Part shown: piece by piece, positions 23,029 through 34,474 of the stretch | How positions within the stretch are numbered: position 1 is the stretch's first letter | Layout of the letters: the number at the start of each line of letters is the position of its first letter | Source: Porphyra umbilicalis | Taxonomy: Eukaryota; Rhodophyta; Bangiophyceae; Bangiales; Bangiaceae | Length of the DNA: 64,000 nucleotides | NCBI GenBank assembly: GCA_002049455.2 | Contig: KV918781.1 | Span: 62,001 to 126,000 of the forward strand | Reading direction: 5' to 3' | Program-made: the position numbers and the translations under genes | The notes under the pieces: generated by a model | Databases searched by the model: none | What the model saw: only the letters and a program-made list of their open reading frames with translations | Told to the model about the DNA's origin: nothing

Positions 23029-23268
23029 TATGGCGCGTCGCCAAAGAATGATCGGATCTGAGAAACGCTCACAGCAAGTCACAGCAGTTCACAGCAGCTC
23101 ACAGCACAGAATTTAAAATTGCTGTGATCGTCCTTGCCTCCCACAGAGCCATCCAGGAGCCTTCAGCATGCAATTTTGTTTCAAAGCACAGTCACAGCAC
23201 GGTCACAGCATGCTGCAACTTGCTGTGGAACTTGCTCGGATCCGATCATTCTTTGGCGACGCGCCATA
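23029..23268. mobile_element. 240-bp MITE with 30-bp perfect TIRs
   Basis: The sequences at 23029-23058 and 23239-23268 are exact reverse complements, beginning TATGGCGCGTCGCC and ending TGATCGGATC. The outermost TA could be the target duplication. The interior is itself built of inverted CACAGCA/TGCTGTG motifs (about 23075-23235), so the whole element can fold. It has no coding capacity. Confidence 0.9.
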
Positions 23269-24425
23269 GACTTGAAGCATGCCGCGTCGCGCTTCACTTG
23301 GCACGTGGTTATATTTTTCATGCACTGCATTGGTTTTTATTTTTATGTCATTGCGGGCGTCCACGGGCAGGCGCGCGCGCCAGAGCCGTCCGCCCCGGAG
23401 CGCGCCGGCCCCCCACCCAGGCGACGCCGTGCTTGCGACAGTCCCAAGCCACGCACGGCTCGCCGACAGCCTCACCCCCCCCAGACCACCGGCCTCACAC
23501 CCACGTCCGCCTCCGCCGCCGCTACCGCGCAGTCCACCCGCCCCCTGGGGCAAACGCCACGCCACTCCCGCCCCCTCGTCCATGATGGCTAGGCTTGTTG
23601 CCAGTAGCAAGCCTATCGCAGCAGGGGGCGCGGGCGCAGGGTTCGCCGCCGCCGCCGTAGGGGCTGCCACCGGCTAGCCAGCGGCGTCTTCACCCCTCCC
23701 CCCCTCCAGCCCCACGGCCCCTCAACCCCTCCACAGCCCCCCGAACGTACCCCCCTGTCCGTTCTCCTCCCCCCACGACGTACCGCGCGGTCAGTTGTGC
23801 GACATCCCGCACGGCCGGATCCGCCACCGCGACACCACCACCCCCTCGCACGGGCCACACGCACGACGCCGCCCTCTCCTCGTCACAGGTCCGCGCACAG
23901 AACCACGCGGGCAGCTGCGTCACGCCACTCGCGACTGCCCGCTTCAGTCACTGCGCGCCACGGTCACACCACATTCCACGACTATCGGCCGTCCCCGATC
24001 TTGGCCCTCTCCTGCGCGTTCAAAATTTTGAAGAACAAAAACACCGTCCAGAGCATCTCAGGGGCATGTTTCACCAATTACGTATTCAATTCCTCACCCG
24101 ACGCGGTCATATGCAGCACGCATCCTCGTTTCCAGCTCGTCTGAAGCACAGACCCCCCGTTTCAAGCCATCTGAACGAGAAAAAAACCCTCTTTCTACAT
24201 GGTTGGACCTCACAAACGCCCAACGTACGGCCATCGTGCAAAAATACATGTACGGATAGTGTGCAAGTTGACGCTTCTGACCATGTCGGACTCAACGTAC
24301 GGCGACGTCCGCCCGAGCCGTACGAGGTCTCACCGCGTGCACCCCGCTTTTTCGCAAGTACTCCCGCAACGTGCACTAGCTCGGAAAAAAATTAGAATGG
24401 GGGCCCCTATGCGCATGTTGGATAG
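23269..24425. other. No recognised gene
   Basis: A C-rich block (23380-24000) keeps Pro/Arg/Thr-rich ORFs open on both strands. None has a domain. The remainder is AT-richer and non-coding in appearance. Confidence 0.4.
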
Positions 24426-25774
24426 TATGGTGCGTGTCCCAAAAATGAGACATGGCGGTTTTTTCTTTTTTTCTCGGCCCACTGGCCTTCTGCAACGGTC
24501 CGATAATGTAATGTGACCCACTCGGTCCCACTGTGCTTCCAGAACAGCCCCTGACAGTGTTATCAGAGGCGGCACATCCTGACGTGTCATGGGGGAAAGT
24601 GTCATTCATTGCAACTTCGACAGGTGACGATCACGCGGCCCAATCAAATGCACAGATACTAGAGCAGGCATGTGCTGACAACTTGTGCACGAAGAAAAGG
24701 GAACCACCTTACCAATAAAAACGTGAAAAAGACCCCCATGTAGCCCCCCTGTGAGGAAAACACGATTTGGGACACCCCTCATCGAAGCTCCAGTTAGCAC
24801 ATGAGCTTTGGCGTTGCAAACCTTTAACCCCAAGAACCTGAAAAAGACTGGCTCCAAGATCGGGGCTATCTGAGAGGTCCACAGAACAGGGCCCACAGGC
24901 GGGTATTAAGGAGTTGTCAGCCAAGCACGCGTCGGGAGAGGCTCTTTCCATGGAGGCCAGCCGAGAATTTTCTCGTACCCCACGCCGCCTGCCCCCGTGC
25001 AGTGATGTGTCAGTCCTTCAGATTCCAGGCACGTGCGTGCAATACCCTGGCCTTCAGGGCGGTGGCGCGCTCGGCGACGCATTGACACTGGGCACGCCGG
25101 CCGGCTCCATAGCCGCGAGCGGGAACGGGGGCACGTACAGCCACGTTGCCGTGGCAGGGATAATGTGGGGCGGGGAAAGGGGTTCCGCCGCCGCCACCGC
25201 AGAGGGCGGCGGCCCGCCGGCGTCGCGCGACGCCCAAGGGAGGGGCCCTCACTCCGCCGCACAGCGTACCTGCGCACGGCGAGCGGGGCGGCCGACACGG
25301 CGCACGAGCGGGCGGGTGGGACCGACTGCCGCGCGACGGGGCGCCTTTAACCGTGCCGCTAGACGGCGTCAGAAACTGCCGACGAGCCGCCGCAACAGAA
25401 GCCGGCGCGCAGGCACGATCACCCGCGGGTCATCGCAGGCGCGTCGAACCCTGGAAGTCGCTGCGCGCGGTCGCCCCGCGCAACTCGGAGCGGTGGGGGG
25501 GGGCAGGGGGACAGGCGCCGTCCGAGCCCTATGACCCCTGTGGCCGGACAGTCCTTCTCAGCCACGTAATTCCATTCGCTTTTAGCGTCATCGCGACCCT
25601 TCCAACACTGACACGCCCTCAGATCCCTGAGGACACGAATGCAGACTGCCACCTCTGAAACCGAGAGCAAGTCCCTTGATGTAAGTATATGTGTGCATCA
25701 CTACATTTTGAGAGCACCCTGTCCTAAAGGCCAGGGAAAAACGCGCATGTCTCATTTTAGGGACACGCACCATA
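24426..25774. mobile_element. Family D element, copy 1, split by family A copy 3
   Basis: The termini are TATGGTGCGTGTCCCAAAAA at left and its near-exact complement at right (ending 25774). The interior matches D copy 2 (29103-29734) in opposite orientation, so the un-split element is about 632 bp. The family A copy at 25023-25738 lies inside. The TA ends are consistent with a TA-target family. No conserved ORF. A family A tail (CCCTGTCCTAAAGGCCAGGGG) abuts the right end, so D itself may have landed in an older A copy. Confidence 0.85.
25023..25738 (+). mobile_element. Family A element, copy 3, inside D copy 1
   Basis: A full-length copy of 716 bp. The flanks are ...CCTTCAGA and AAACGCGC.... 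The empty site in D copy 2 (29133-29150, complement) reads CCTTCAGAAAACGCGC, equal to the two flanks joined. No duplicated bases are needed. Confidence 0.9.
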
Positions 25775-26058
25775 CCCTGTCCTAAAGGCCAGGGGAATAA
25801 AGTTTTCCTACGATTCTGCTATTTTGGATCACATTTCTCCGTATAAATCGCTGATGACAGCCGGACACTGCAGGTCGCGTCACGCCTGAGGCCGCCGTGC
25901 GTGGCTCTCCCACTGGCGGATTTGGCACAGTGGCTGATGTTGTCGACTGTGGCGCGCCGCCACCCCCTCCCGCCCGCCCTGCTCGGCCGCCTGCCCCCCC
26001 CGCTCCTTCCCGCCTCTTTTTCCGCCGCCCGTGCCGCTACCGGCGCCTCATCGGCGCC

Positions 26059-27152
26059 ATGACGTCGGCAGCCGTCATTGGTCTGTCCCCCCACTACGCG
26101 ACGGTCATCCTCACCGCGGTCGGCAACTGGCTCGTGCTAATGTGGATGGCGCTCAAGGTCGGGTCGGCGCGCAAGGAGCACGGCATCAAGTATCCGCTGT
26201 TGTATGAGAACGTCGTCACCAGCAAGTTTGACCTGTATGTTGTCGGGGGGGTGCTTGGTAGTGACTGGCTCTTGTCTGTCTTTGCGTCACCGTCGTGCCG
26301 TCTTGTCTGCAGCTGCTGCGGACGTGTTGCGGGCCGGTTCGTGGACCATTTTACTGACACGCAGCCGCACGTTCCCAGGGCGCTTGTTTTTCTGTCTGGG
26401 TTGGTGTCTCGTTACCCCTTTTGCTCTCCTCAACAGTGTGCAAAGAGCACACCAAAACTCGCTCGAGTGGAATACCTCCTTCCTGTACGTCTGGGTGTTG
26501 CTCGTCCGCTGCGGTTGTGCACTTGGTGTAAGGGTCACTGGGGGTGACTCTTTGACGCTTGCTCTGCGTGCCGGGCTCTGAACCGCTCGACTCACCGCAT
26601 GTGTTCTCCTGTCGTCTCCCCCCCCCCCTCCATGGTCTGCCATGGCGACCGCACGCCTGTCGCGCTGCACCTTGTCTCCCTTTACTTTCGCCATTCCGCT
26701 TAGCTGCAGGTTGTTTCTCTTTATCGGCGGTTTGAGCCTGCCCCTCTCCTGCGCCGCCGCCGGCACCGTCTACAACGCCGGCCGCTACTTTTACGCCAAG
26801 GGCTACTATGGGGGTAACCCGCACAAGGGCCTGTGGGGATGTAGGTTGGAGTTGCTGCTGTGCGGTGTCTGTTTGTACTCGGTGGCACATGGACGTGGAC
26901 GTGTGGCGGGGTTTTGGTCCTTTTTGTTTCCGTGCTTGCGCCCGTTCTTTGGGCACTGGTTCTGCAGTGGTCCCCGTATACGCTGCGACACTAACGCGTC
27001 CAGAGCGTGCGTTCTCTTTTGGCTGAATCTTTGTGTCTTTTGTGTGGCTCATTTCCGCCCTGCGTTGTTTTCTCGGCGCAGTGTACGGACTGTTTTACCT
27101 CATTGGGGCGACGGTCTTTACCGCCTACAAGACGTTCACGACAGGAGTGTAA
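26059..27152 (+). CDS. MGST3: Microsomal glutathione S-transferase 3 (MAPEG), 4 exons
   Basis: The exons are 26059-26234, 26437-26484, 26710-26840 and 27082-27152. The introns of 202, 225 and 241 bp are GTATGT...CAACAG, GTACGT...CTGCAG and GTAGGT...GCGCAG. The joined product is 141 aa, close to the 150 or so usual for MGST3. Family marks are KYPLLYE after the first helix, FDLVQRAHQNSLEW (the MGST3 FNxxQRAHQN motif), and NAGRYFYAKGYYGGNP, which binds glutathione in relatives. Four hydrophobic segments fit an integral ER or microsomal membrane enzyme conjugating glutathione or reducing lipid peroxides. ATG 26059 is the first in-frame ATG. A TATA-like tataaat lies near 25842. This is the only clearly intact spliced host gene in the window. 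Confidence 0.93.
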
Positions 27153-28039
27153 GGTCAAAGGTGGGAGCAGCAGACGACGCATCTGGTGCCGCTGCACACG
27201 GTCGTGCGGTGCGCGCCGTGATGCCGAGCGTGCCGTTTGCTGTGTGCGATACGGTTTGGGGTCGCGGGCATTTTTATCGCAGTTGTCTGGTCAGGGTTTA
27301 TTGCCTAGCCTTACCATTTTTTTGAGCGGTGCGTCGAGTGCTTTGCGTCTTGTCTGGCCTCGCCGACGCGGTGGCGCTCTTCCGCACCCGCGGCCCCTCG
27401 CACGTTTGACCCCCTGCACATGCTGATACCGCGCCTCGGGCAGCGACTCTACCAGCCCACCGTTTATGCCTTTGCAACTTCGCAGGCGGCACCCGCGCCC
27501 CGCTGCCCTCCCCGAGCGCAGCGTCGCTGGGGAGTACAGTACTGTGCCGCCTCATGGCGGCAGCGACGGACACAGGGCACGACCCAACGACGCGCGATGC
27601 ACGCCGGCGGCCATCCAACGCGGATCAAATCGACATCCAAATTATGGTGCTTCGCTGAGAAATGGAACATGAACGTTTGCCAGTGCAAACGCACGAGCGG
27701 TGGTGGGAGTGGAGGCCACGACGGCGGCGCCCGCGGAGGAGAAGCCAACGGCGTCCGCGGCCGGCCTGCAGTTGCGCAACGGCGGCGGCGGCGGTGGCTT
27801 GCGGCACGGTCGGCGTCCAAGCGGTGCTCGCAGGGCAAGCCAGCCCTTCCGGGCGGACCAGTCGCCCCTCGCGGGCGCCTGCTTGGGCCGCACCCCAACC
27901 AGGCAGCAGATTTTCGCCGCACTGTTCCGCGGACTGCTCAGTGCAGGTGTGCTGACACGCCTACAGGCTCTCTCAGGCACCAGCACGCGCCCGCCCCCAT
28001 TCCCCACAGTCCTCAGACGCAAACCATGCAGTGGCGCCT
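27153..28039. other. No recognised gene
   Basis: GC-rich ORFs overlap on both strands (for example 27420-28055 plus and 27464-27922 minus). None has a domain. An undetected downstream exon or 3' UTR of MGST3 could lie in the first 200 bp. Confidence 0.4.
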
Positions 28040-29001
28040 GCGCTATGGTGCTTAAAGGGGGGTCGCACGCAACCAGCGGATTCGTCGTTTTTTGACCGCA
28101 AGATGTTGCGGACCCCGTCAGCACGACACCATACCCGACGGTTGTCGACATGTTTAACCTCAAATGGCTGCGTTATATGTTTCCTGGAACCCGTCAGAAC
28201 TGTCCTTACACCTCCCGAAGCTTCTGAATTCGACTCGATTAGCTGCGGGCATGGCGAACGCGGAATCACTCCACTGTGCGCTTCACGAGGCAAGCGCAAT
28301 AGTCTGTAGCACCTCCCTGCGCAGAGACATGCGGCAGCTGTCCACAATTGATCGCCCGGGGCTGTGCAAGCTCGCTGGGTAAGGCAATCTCCCCCACTGT
28401 CATCACAGTAAGCCGAGAAGAAGATGGCGGTGACCTTTGACTCTGAGGAGACACAAGATGACTGCCCACCACGCCCCGCCATGCCCGTCCACTCCCTGGT
28501 ACACTCCCTGATGCCATACGATGCCCCGTCCTGGACGCCACATCAAGGACCACAGCACCAGAACCGTAACTACTGGTCTACATCAGAGCCTTCCCCCACT
28601 ACGCCCCGCCACGCCCCTGCAAGCTGTGGTGCGCCACTCACTTTGCCCCGCCAAGGCCCCAACATCCATACCCCTGCATTCCATGCAGAACTACATACAG
28701 AATAATGGTTGCTGTGCTGCCTCTTGGCAGACCCGGCGAAAGCGGTCGGATGTCAAATCTCGTCACCGCAGACTTGTCTGAATTGGAGCTCTTCATTGGT
28801 GGGTAGACCCTGTGTCGGTACTCTTTCATTGGCAGACTACTACTATCAGCATCAGCTTGATTGGGAGATATCAATTGCTTTCATGTCGTGGCTCCATCCA
28901 CTTTGGTCGAACACGGCCGCATTGCTGCTTCAACCGCATATTCCTGCGAAACGGACTTGCTCGCGGATGCTCCCGCAGTCCCCCTTTAACCACCAAAGCG
29001 C
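28040..29001. mobile_element. Family C element, copy 2
   Basis: The left end GCGCTATGGTGCTTAAAGGG and the right end complement GCGCTTTGGTGGTTAAAGGG form TIRs of about 22 bp. It is collinear with copy 1 at 20321-21626 but shorter, because the block of roughly 350 bp around 20945-21285 is absent. The adjoining 'agaatgtatgtagttctgcatgg'-type inverted piece near 28670-28700 marks the difference. Confidence 0.8.
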
Positions 29002-29102
29002 TGTTGTGGCTGTGATCGTGACTGTTGAATTTCCGCAGAGGCATCGTTCTGACGTTCGACTAGAGCCCATTTTGATCTTCGATTTGTTAGCGAAGCTTCT
29101 AG

Positions 29103-29734
29103 TATGGTGCGTGTCCCAAAAATGAGACATGCGCGTTTTCTGAAGGACTGACACATCACTGCACGGAGGCAGGCGGCGCGGGGTACGAGAAAATTCTCGA
29201 CTGGCCTCCATGGAAAGAGCCTCTCCCGACGCGTGCTTGGCTGACAACTCCTTAATACCCGCCTGTGGGCCCTGTTCTGTGGACCTCTCAGATAGCCCCG
29301 ATCTTGGAGCCAGTCTTTTTCAGGTTCTTGGGGTTACAGGTTTGCAACGCCAAAGCTCATGTGCTAACTGGAGCTTCGAAGAGGGGTGTCCCAAATCGTG
29401 TTTTCTTCACAGGGGGCTACATGGGGGTCTTTTTCACGTTTTTATTGGTAAGGTGGTTCCCTTTTCTTCGTGCACAAGTTGTCAGCACATGCCTGCTCTA
29501 GTATCTGTGCATTTGATTGGGCCGCGTGATCGTCACCTGTCGAAGTTGCAATGAATGACACTTTCCTCCATGACACGTCAGGATGTGCCGCCTCTGATAA
29601 CACTGTCAGGGGCTGTTCTGGAAGCACAGTGGGACCGAGTGGGTCACATTACATTATCGGACCGTTGCAGAAGGCCAGTGGGCCGAGAAAAAAAGAAAAA
29701 ACCGCCATGTCTCATTTTTGGGACACGCACCATA
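29103..29734. mobile_element. Family D element, copy 2, uninterrupted
   Basis: A 632-bp copy in opposite orientation to D copy 1. TATGGTGCGTGTCCCAAAAA occurs at the left and its exact complement at the right (29715-29734). It supplies the empty target sequence for family A copies 3, 4 and probably 5. Short ORFs are shared with copy 1 but show no domain. Confidence 0.88.
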
Positions 29735-30707
29735 GGGATCCATTCGTGTTCTCAACGCTCAGGAAGCCACGTTGCATAGAATGGATGGCCCTAGTCGATT
29801 TGATGGTCACCGTCTAGGCCCTTTGATTGGATGGTCCCATCTGCACGCCCAATCAAGAATATCCACATTTCAGCATTCGATGGCTCACGATCGCTCTGGT
29901 CCAGATGGATTACACACGCAAGCGATTACATATGCCTCCAAAAGCGTTTACAGATGCCGTCGGGGAACCCCCACTGTACAGTATACACTCCACACCAAGG
30001 CCCAGAAATGGGCAGCAGCGCGCCTGCACTGCCTGTCCGCTCTCTTCCGTCGTTTCGCCATCTTGTCATCTGGCCCCTCCGTCGGGCCTTTCACACCACC
30101 ACTCCATCGTCGTCACCGCACCGCCATGCCCCCTCTTCGACGCGCGCGCCGCATCCGCTCCTTCTTCGGGCCCGCGCTCCACATCCGCCCCTTTTTTTGC
30201 CCCCCCCCCTCCCCCTTTCTTTGCGCCCGCGCGCCGCATCTGCCCCATTCTTTGCCCCCCTCCCTCCTTCCATCCACACGCCATGCAAGTCGCGCTGTAC
30301 TGACGTTCGTTTTTTTCCTCCATGCGTTTCACGTCCTTCCCCGTTCCCCCCCCCGGTCCCTGCCGGAGTGTTTACTCATCTCTTGTTCATTTCTTGAGGC
30401 ATCTGGCGGCCTCCGCTGTCGACCTCCCCCTGCGTGTGGCGGCGCGCCGGGTGCTGTGCTTGTTTGCTTTGCTGACCATTGCTTTATACTGAGAACCGTC
30501 CGACAAAAATGAAGATGTCAAATGGGGACCGACCATGGGGACGCTCCAACTGGAGAAGAGAAAAAGACACAGCGACAACTGGGTAAGAAAAAAATGACCC
30601 AACGCCATGGTGGTCACAAGAGCAAAGGGACAGGACGACTAGCCGCCATTACAGTGACGAAGCTCGGAATTCTATGACAGCATCGAAAATACATTCTCCC
30701 TCAATGT
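29735..30707. other. Polypyrimidine-rich spacer, no recognised gene
   Basis: The plus strand is very C/T-rich from about 30020 to 30370. The overlapping Pro/Ser/His-rich ORFs follow from this composition and have no domain. Confidence 0.4.
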
Positions 30708-31073
30708 ATTGCTGATCCCCCAATTTTGTCCTCATCTGCCAAGACCGGGACTTCTTTGTAAAACAGGCCAACCATTGGTCTAGAACAGCATCAAACATCT
30801 GCTGAGTGCGTATGTTCGACGCGCCATTGGCTCTCCAACCACCAGGTTCGTGCAGAATCGAGATTCTCCGTTTTCTTGAGATATTCTTCCGATCTCAGTC
30901 GTCTCATGTGGTAAAGCAGCCCAGAGCAGTGAGTTATCGAGACTTTCTTCAGGATTCTCACATAAGCTCAGAAAAACGACTGCCGGTTGTGCGTTTGCGG
31001 GCCGTACGGGCACATTCTGTAAAGATGGGACCCGACATGCACTGCTGTTGTTCCTCTCGGCCAATCACAAACG
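30708..31073 (+). mobile_element. Family B' MITE-like element, copy 2
   Basis: It begins ATTGCTGATCCCCCAATT and extends to about 31073. Internal blocks match 11148-11530 in opposite orientation. Its right border is uncertain, because only two copies are present in the window. Confidence 0.6.
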
Positions 31074-31231
31074 TCCCTGCATTCCAGCTTGTGGGGGGTG
31101 GCGCTCCGGCCGTGGTGCGGGCACTGTCCAGCACACTCCCACCTCGGCCGGGACCAGTGCGTCGCCTGACAGGCGGTGAGTGTTTTCAGTATGTCCGACA
31201 CGAAGCAGCAGAGCACGAGAGACCGAGAAAA

Positions 31232-31333
31232 TGATCGCAGACTGTCACCTCTGAGACGGAGAGCAAGTCCCACGATCTAAGTATATGTGTGCATCACTAC
31301 ACTTTGAGAGTACCCTGTCCTAAAGGCCAGGAA
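31232..31333 (+). mobile_element. Family A tail fragment
   Basis: The last 100 bp or so of family A (actgtcacctctgagacgg ... gtcctaaaggccagg) are present without the GC-rich body. A shorter tail lies at 49098-49133. Confidence 0.8.
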
Positions 31334-31399
31334 ATATAAGATACGGAAGCCTGTTGCCCCGGCCTCGCACAGTCCTCCAGTGTCACGTACTGCGTCTCC

Positions 31400-31955
31400 G
31401 ACGCGAGCAGCAGCTCGGTCGCATCCGACCGCGTCGCCTCGGCGGCGACTCGCGACACGAGCATATTGTGCCGCACGTGCTGGCCGAGGGAGGGCACCTC
31501 CGTCGGCGCCAGGGTGCAGACGGCGATGGCAGCACCCCGACGCGAGCAGCAGCTCGGTCGCATCCGACCGCGTCGCCTCGGCGGCGGCTCGCGACACGAG
31601 CATATTGTGCCGCTCGTGCTGGCCGAGGGAGGGCACCTCCGTCGGCGCCAGGATGCAGACGGCGATGGCAGCACCCCGACGCGAGCAGCAGCTCGGTCGC
31701 ATCCGACCGCGTCGCCTCGGCGGCGGCTCGCGACACGAGCATATTGTGCCGCTCGTGCTGGCCAAGGGAGGGCACCTCCGTCGGCGCCAGGATGCAGACG
31801 GCGATGGCAGCACCCCGACGCGAGCAGCAGCTCGGTCGCATCCGACCGCGTCGCCTCGGCGGCGGCTCGCGACACGAGCATATTGTGCCGCTCGTGCTGG
31901 CCGAGGGAGGGCACCTCTGTCGGCGCCAGGGTGCAGACGGCGATGGCAGCACCGG
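31400..31955. repeat. 139-bp tandem repeat, 4 copies
   Basis: Units start at 31400, 31539, 31678 and 31817 with exactly 139-bp spacing and only a few substitutions (for example ggccgag/ggccaag). Because 139 = 3x46+1, each unit shifts the frame by one, yet no frame has a stop, so long ORFs run through on both strands. On the minus strand one frame of the unit reads LAPTEVPSLGQHERHNMLVS. That is the most protein-like frame and continues the broken ORF to its right. Confidence 0.95.
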
Positions 31956-32824
31956 CGGCTCGGCAGTCGCGTCCCGCCCCGTCGATCCACTCGACATGAC
32001 GCTCGCCGCCATCACCTCCCGCATCCCTTGGGCGAAACCCATGCGCCACTGGGTGCGGCAGAAAGCGTTACGGGCAGTCGTGCAGAGGTGGTTGATGATG
32101 TGCTCACGTTGACCCAGCTCCATGGTGGTCTTGTCGGCAACTTCACGAATCCTCCAAAGTTCGGTATCCAGCTTGCGGATGCGAGCCTTTACGCGGCTGA
32201 TGGCGTTTCGAAGCCGGAAGGTGTCCCTGGCTCCCGCCGCCAACGCGCTGGTCCATTTTTGGAGCGACGAGGTGTCCCGCCGCAACCTCTGGGTCAACTG
32301 CATTTGCATGTCGGCGACAGAGGTGACGCGCCTACGGATCAGCCTGACGTCGGGCGCGTGAGCGCGCAACGACACAACAGCCTCCGAGATGCCGCTGTAG
32401 GTCGCCACCCCCTTGACGCCAAGCGCAGCCGCCACCTCAAGGGCGTCCAGGTCTTCAGTAGCGGTCGCAACAAAGACGCCTGAGCCCCCCCGCCCGTCAA
32501 GCAGCAGCTGACGACGAAGTTGGCCGCCCAAAGCAGCTCCCTGGCGGTGTTGTCGTCGATGGTGCGGCGGACTGGTTGTTGAAAACAAAGCGCGGGAAGG
32601 GAAAACCGATCCAGAGAACCCGAAGAAGGGTTGCCGGTCAGTAGGAGGTGCCGAGCCGCCTGACAAAGGCTAAACCCCGCACTCCATACGAGCCCCACTC
32701 GTCGCCGTGCCCCGTCCACTCGTCCGGCGCACAACGAGCACACACCAGAAAGACAAAGCCGAGCAAACAAAACGCCTGGCGACGTACTCGGTGCAGCGAT
32801 CAAAAATGACAAACAGTGCGACAT
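31956..32824 (-). pseudogene. Unidentified coiled-coil ORF with a frame break
   Basis: Minus-strand protein-like sequence begins upstream with RTIDDNTARELLWAANFVVS (about 32560-32500). It changes frame at the C7 run near 32482-32488 and continues VATATEDLDALEVAAALGVK, then a charged helical stretch RVKARIRKLDTELWRIREVA likely to form a coiled coil, to GFAQGMREVMAASVMSSG at about 31990. It then enters the 139-bp array. I do not recognise the family. The break could be an assembly indel, a real mutation or an unseen intron. Confidence 0.45.
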
Positions 32825-33177
32825 ATAGGACTGGACGGTAGCGGTGCGAGCGGCGGTGGAGTCCTAAAGACCGGGCAGGGCTAGCAGCCTGCCGCCACTG
32901 TTTGTGAGGGTGCTGGGCGGGTCCCCCTCAGACACGCCCGTGTTCCCCTCCTCCTGCGGGGCCGTCTCCCCTGCCTCATCCGTCACCTCTGTCGCCTTGC
33001 TCCTGGGGGCGTTGAACGCTTTCCTGCGAGGGGCAGGCAGTACTGTCGCCTTGCGCTGACGGGCCTTGAAAGGTCTTTTTGACGGAGCAGGCAGGACGAA
33101 TGGCACGGTGACGCAAGCCTCGATCATCGCCCAGGAGTGGTTGCGACACTGGTAGACGACGCGGGTTTTGAACGTCT

Positions 33178-34029
33178 TTGAAAACATGCCTCCCGGGCAG
33201 GGCACCGGCGGCTAGCCTTGAAAGCGGCGGACGCGTGCGAGAAAAGACCGGTTCTCCTGGTCGGTCCATTCACCTCTCCACCACGGGTCGCGCGCGTCCT
33301 TCAAACGATGCTGAAACGTCGCCTGGCGGCTCTGCTGCACACCGATGGCCAGCGCCGCTCTCTGACGCGTATCGCCTGCTGCTCCGCCGCAGAGGTGGGC
33401 AGCGCAGCTACCGGCTGCTAGGAGACATCCCTAATCGCATCCAGGCGCCGGTCCTCCAATGCGTCGGCAAAGTATCCAAGTGCCTGATGGACGTTTTGCT
33501 GGCGCTACTCACCCCGGCCTTCATGGACATTGCGCGCACCAAGATTTACAAGCTGTTCGGCCGCTACAACTTGGGGGCTATGTACCTGCACGAGTTTGAA
33601 CGGTTGTGCGCCATGGTGGTGGTGGTGCCGCGCACCCTCAGGGACGACTGCGACGTCAGCAGCGGTGTCGTCGTCATGCTCCAGCTCATCCAGGTCCTCA
33701 CCGTGTCCTGGCGCCGTGCCATCGGCGTCCATCCCGCTGACGGGCGGGAACGTGCCGCGGCTGTCTTGCAGCTGTCTTTCTCCCTCTTGGAGCCGATGTA
33801 CGCCGCACTCAAGCCATTAGACCCCGAGTCCAAGAAAGCGGGGGTGCTCAACCTCTATGTGTATGCATCCCTGTCGCATGTGCGTCAGTCCGTCGGTCAG
33901 GCGTTGTCCACGCTTGCGATGGTCTGTCACGACAACATTGAGGGAGCGATTGCGGAGATGAACCGCAACGTCTTGAGCAGGCGGCTGACACGGCGTCAGA
34001 CACGGCGGCGGCAGCGCTGCTCGAGTTAG
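33178..34029 (+). CDS. Unidentified ORF, possibly transposon-derived
   Basis: The frame is open from TTG 33178 to TAG 34029; the true start or splice border is not clear. From about residue 80 the sequence is protein-like: RLLGDIPNRIQAPVLQCVGK, KIYKLFGRYNLGAMYLHEFE, a hydrophobic VVVMLQLIQVLTV, and near the end NLYVYASLSHVRQSVG and CHDNIEGAIAEMNR. The last block recalls the C-terminal part of large transposon proteins, but I cannot name a family. A downstream exon may start after the AG at 34250. Confidence 0.45.
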   Translation: MKTCLPGRAPAASLESGGRVREKTGSPGRSIHLSTTGRARPSNDAETSPGGSAAHRWPAPLSDAYRLLLRRRGGQRSYRLLGDIPNRIQAPVLQCVGKVSKCLMDVLLALLTPAFMDIARTKIYKLFGRYNLGAMYLHEFERLCAMVVVVPRTLRDDCDVSSGVVVMLQLIQVLTVSWRRAIGVHPADGRERAAAVLQLSFSLLEPMYAALKPLDPESKKAGVLNLYVYASLSHVRQSVGQALSTLAMVCHDNIEGAIAEMNRNVLSRRLTRRQTRRRQRCSS

Positions 34030-34322
34030 TCGGGGTTGTGCCCCTGCTCCTGTCCCTTGATGCCGAACCGGACCCGTTGAAGAAGGACAACACTCACAAT
34101 TTGTAGCTGAGCATGGAACAGACGCTGCAGCAAGAGCGTGAGACCGCACACTGTGCGGCCTCACACTGTGCGGCACAGCGCCCTATCTGTATGTGTGTGT
34201 GCGGTCTGATGTCTGCTGTCAGCGGCGTCGCTTCCAAGGCAATGAAATAGCTCGCCGCCGGGACATCCGAATCAGACGAGGACGATGACGATACAGCGGA
34301 TGAGGTTGCGCCGGGCGGGGCA

Positions 34323-34426
34323 ATGGTGGCACCTGCGGCGGCAGCACCACGCGCGGGGGGGCGCACCGGGGCGGCAGGGTCGACGTCGACGGGGTTGTCT
34401 TCGTCGGCGGCCGCGGTGGCGGCGGC

Positions 34427-34474
<48 letters not shown>

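Noticed and set aside
24533..24718. 61-codon ORF conserved between D copies and near 47010
   Set aside because: Short, no domain; its recurrence follows from the repeat family rather than selection on a protein.
31380..32483. 367-codon plus-strand ORF
   Set aside because: It is kept open by the 139-bp tandem repeat; the minus strand gives the coiled-coil protein-like sequence.
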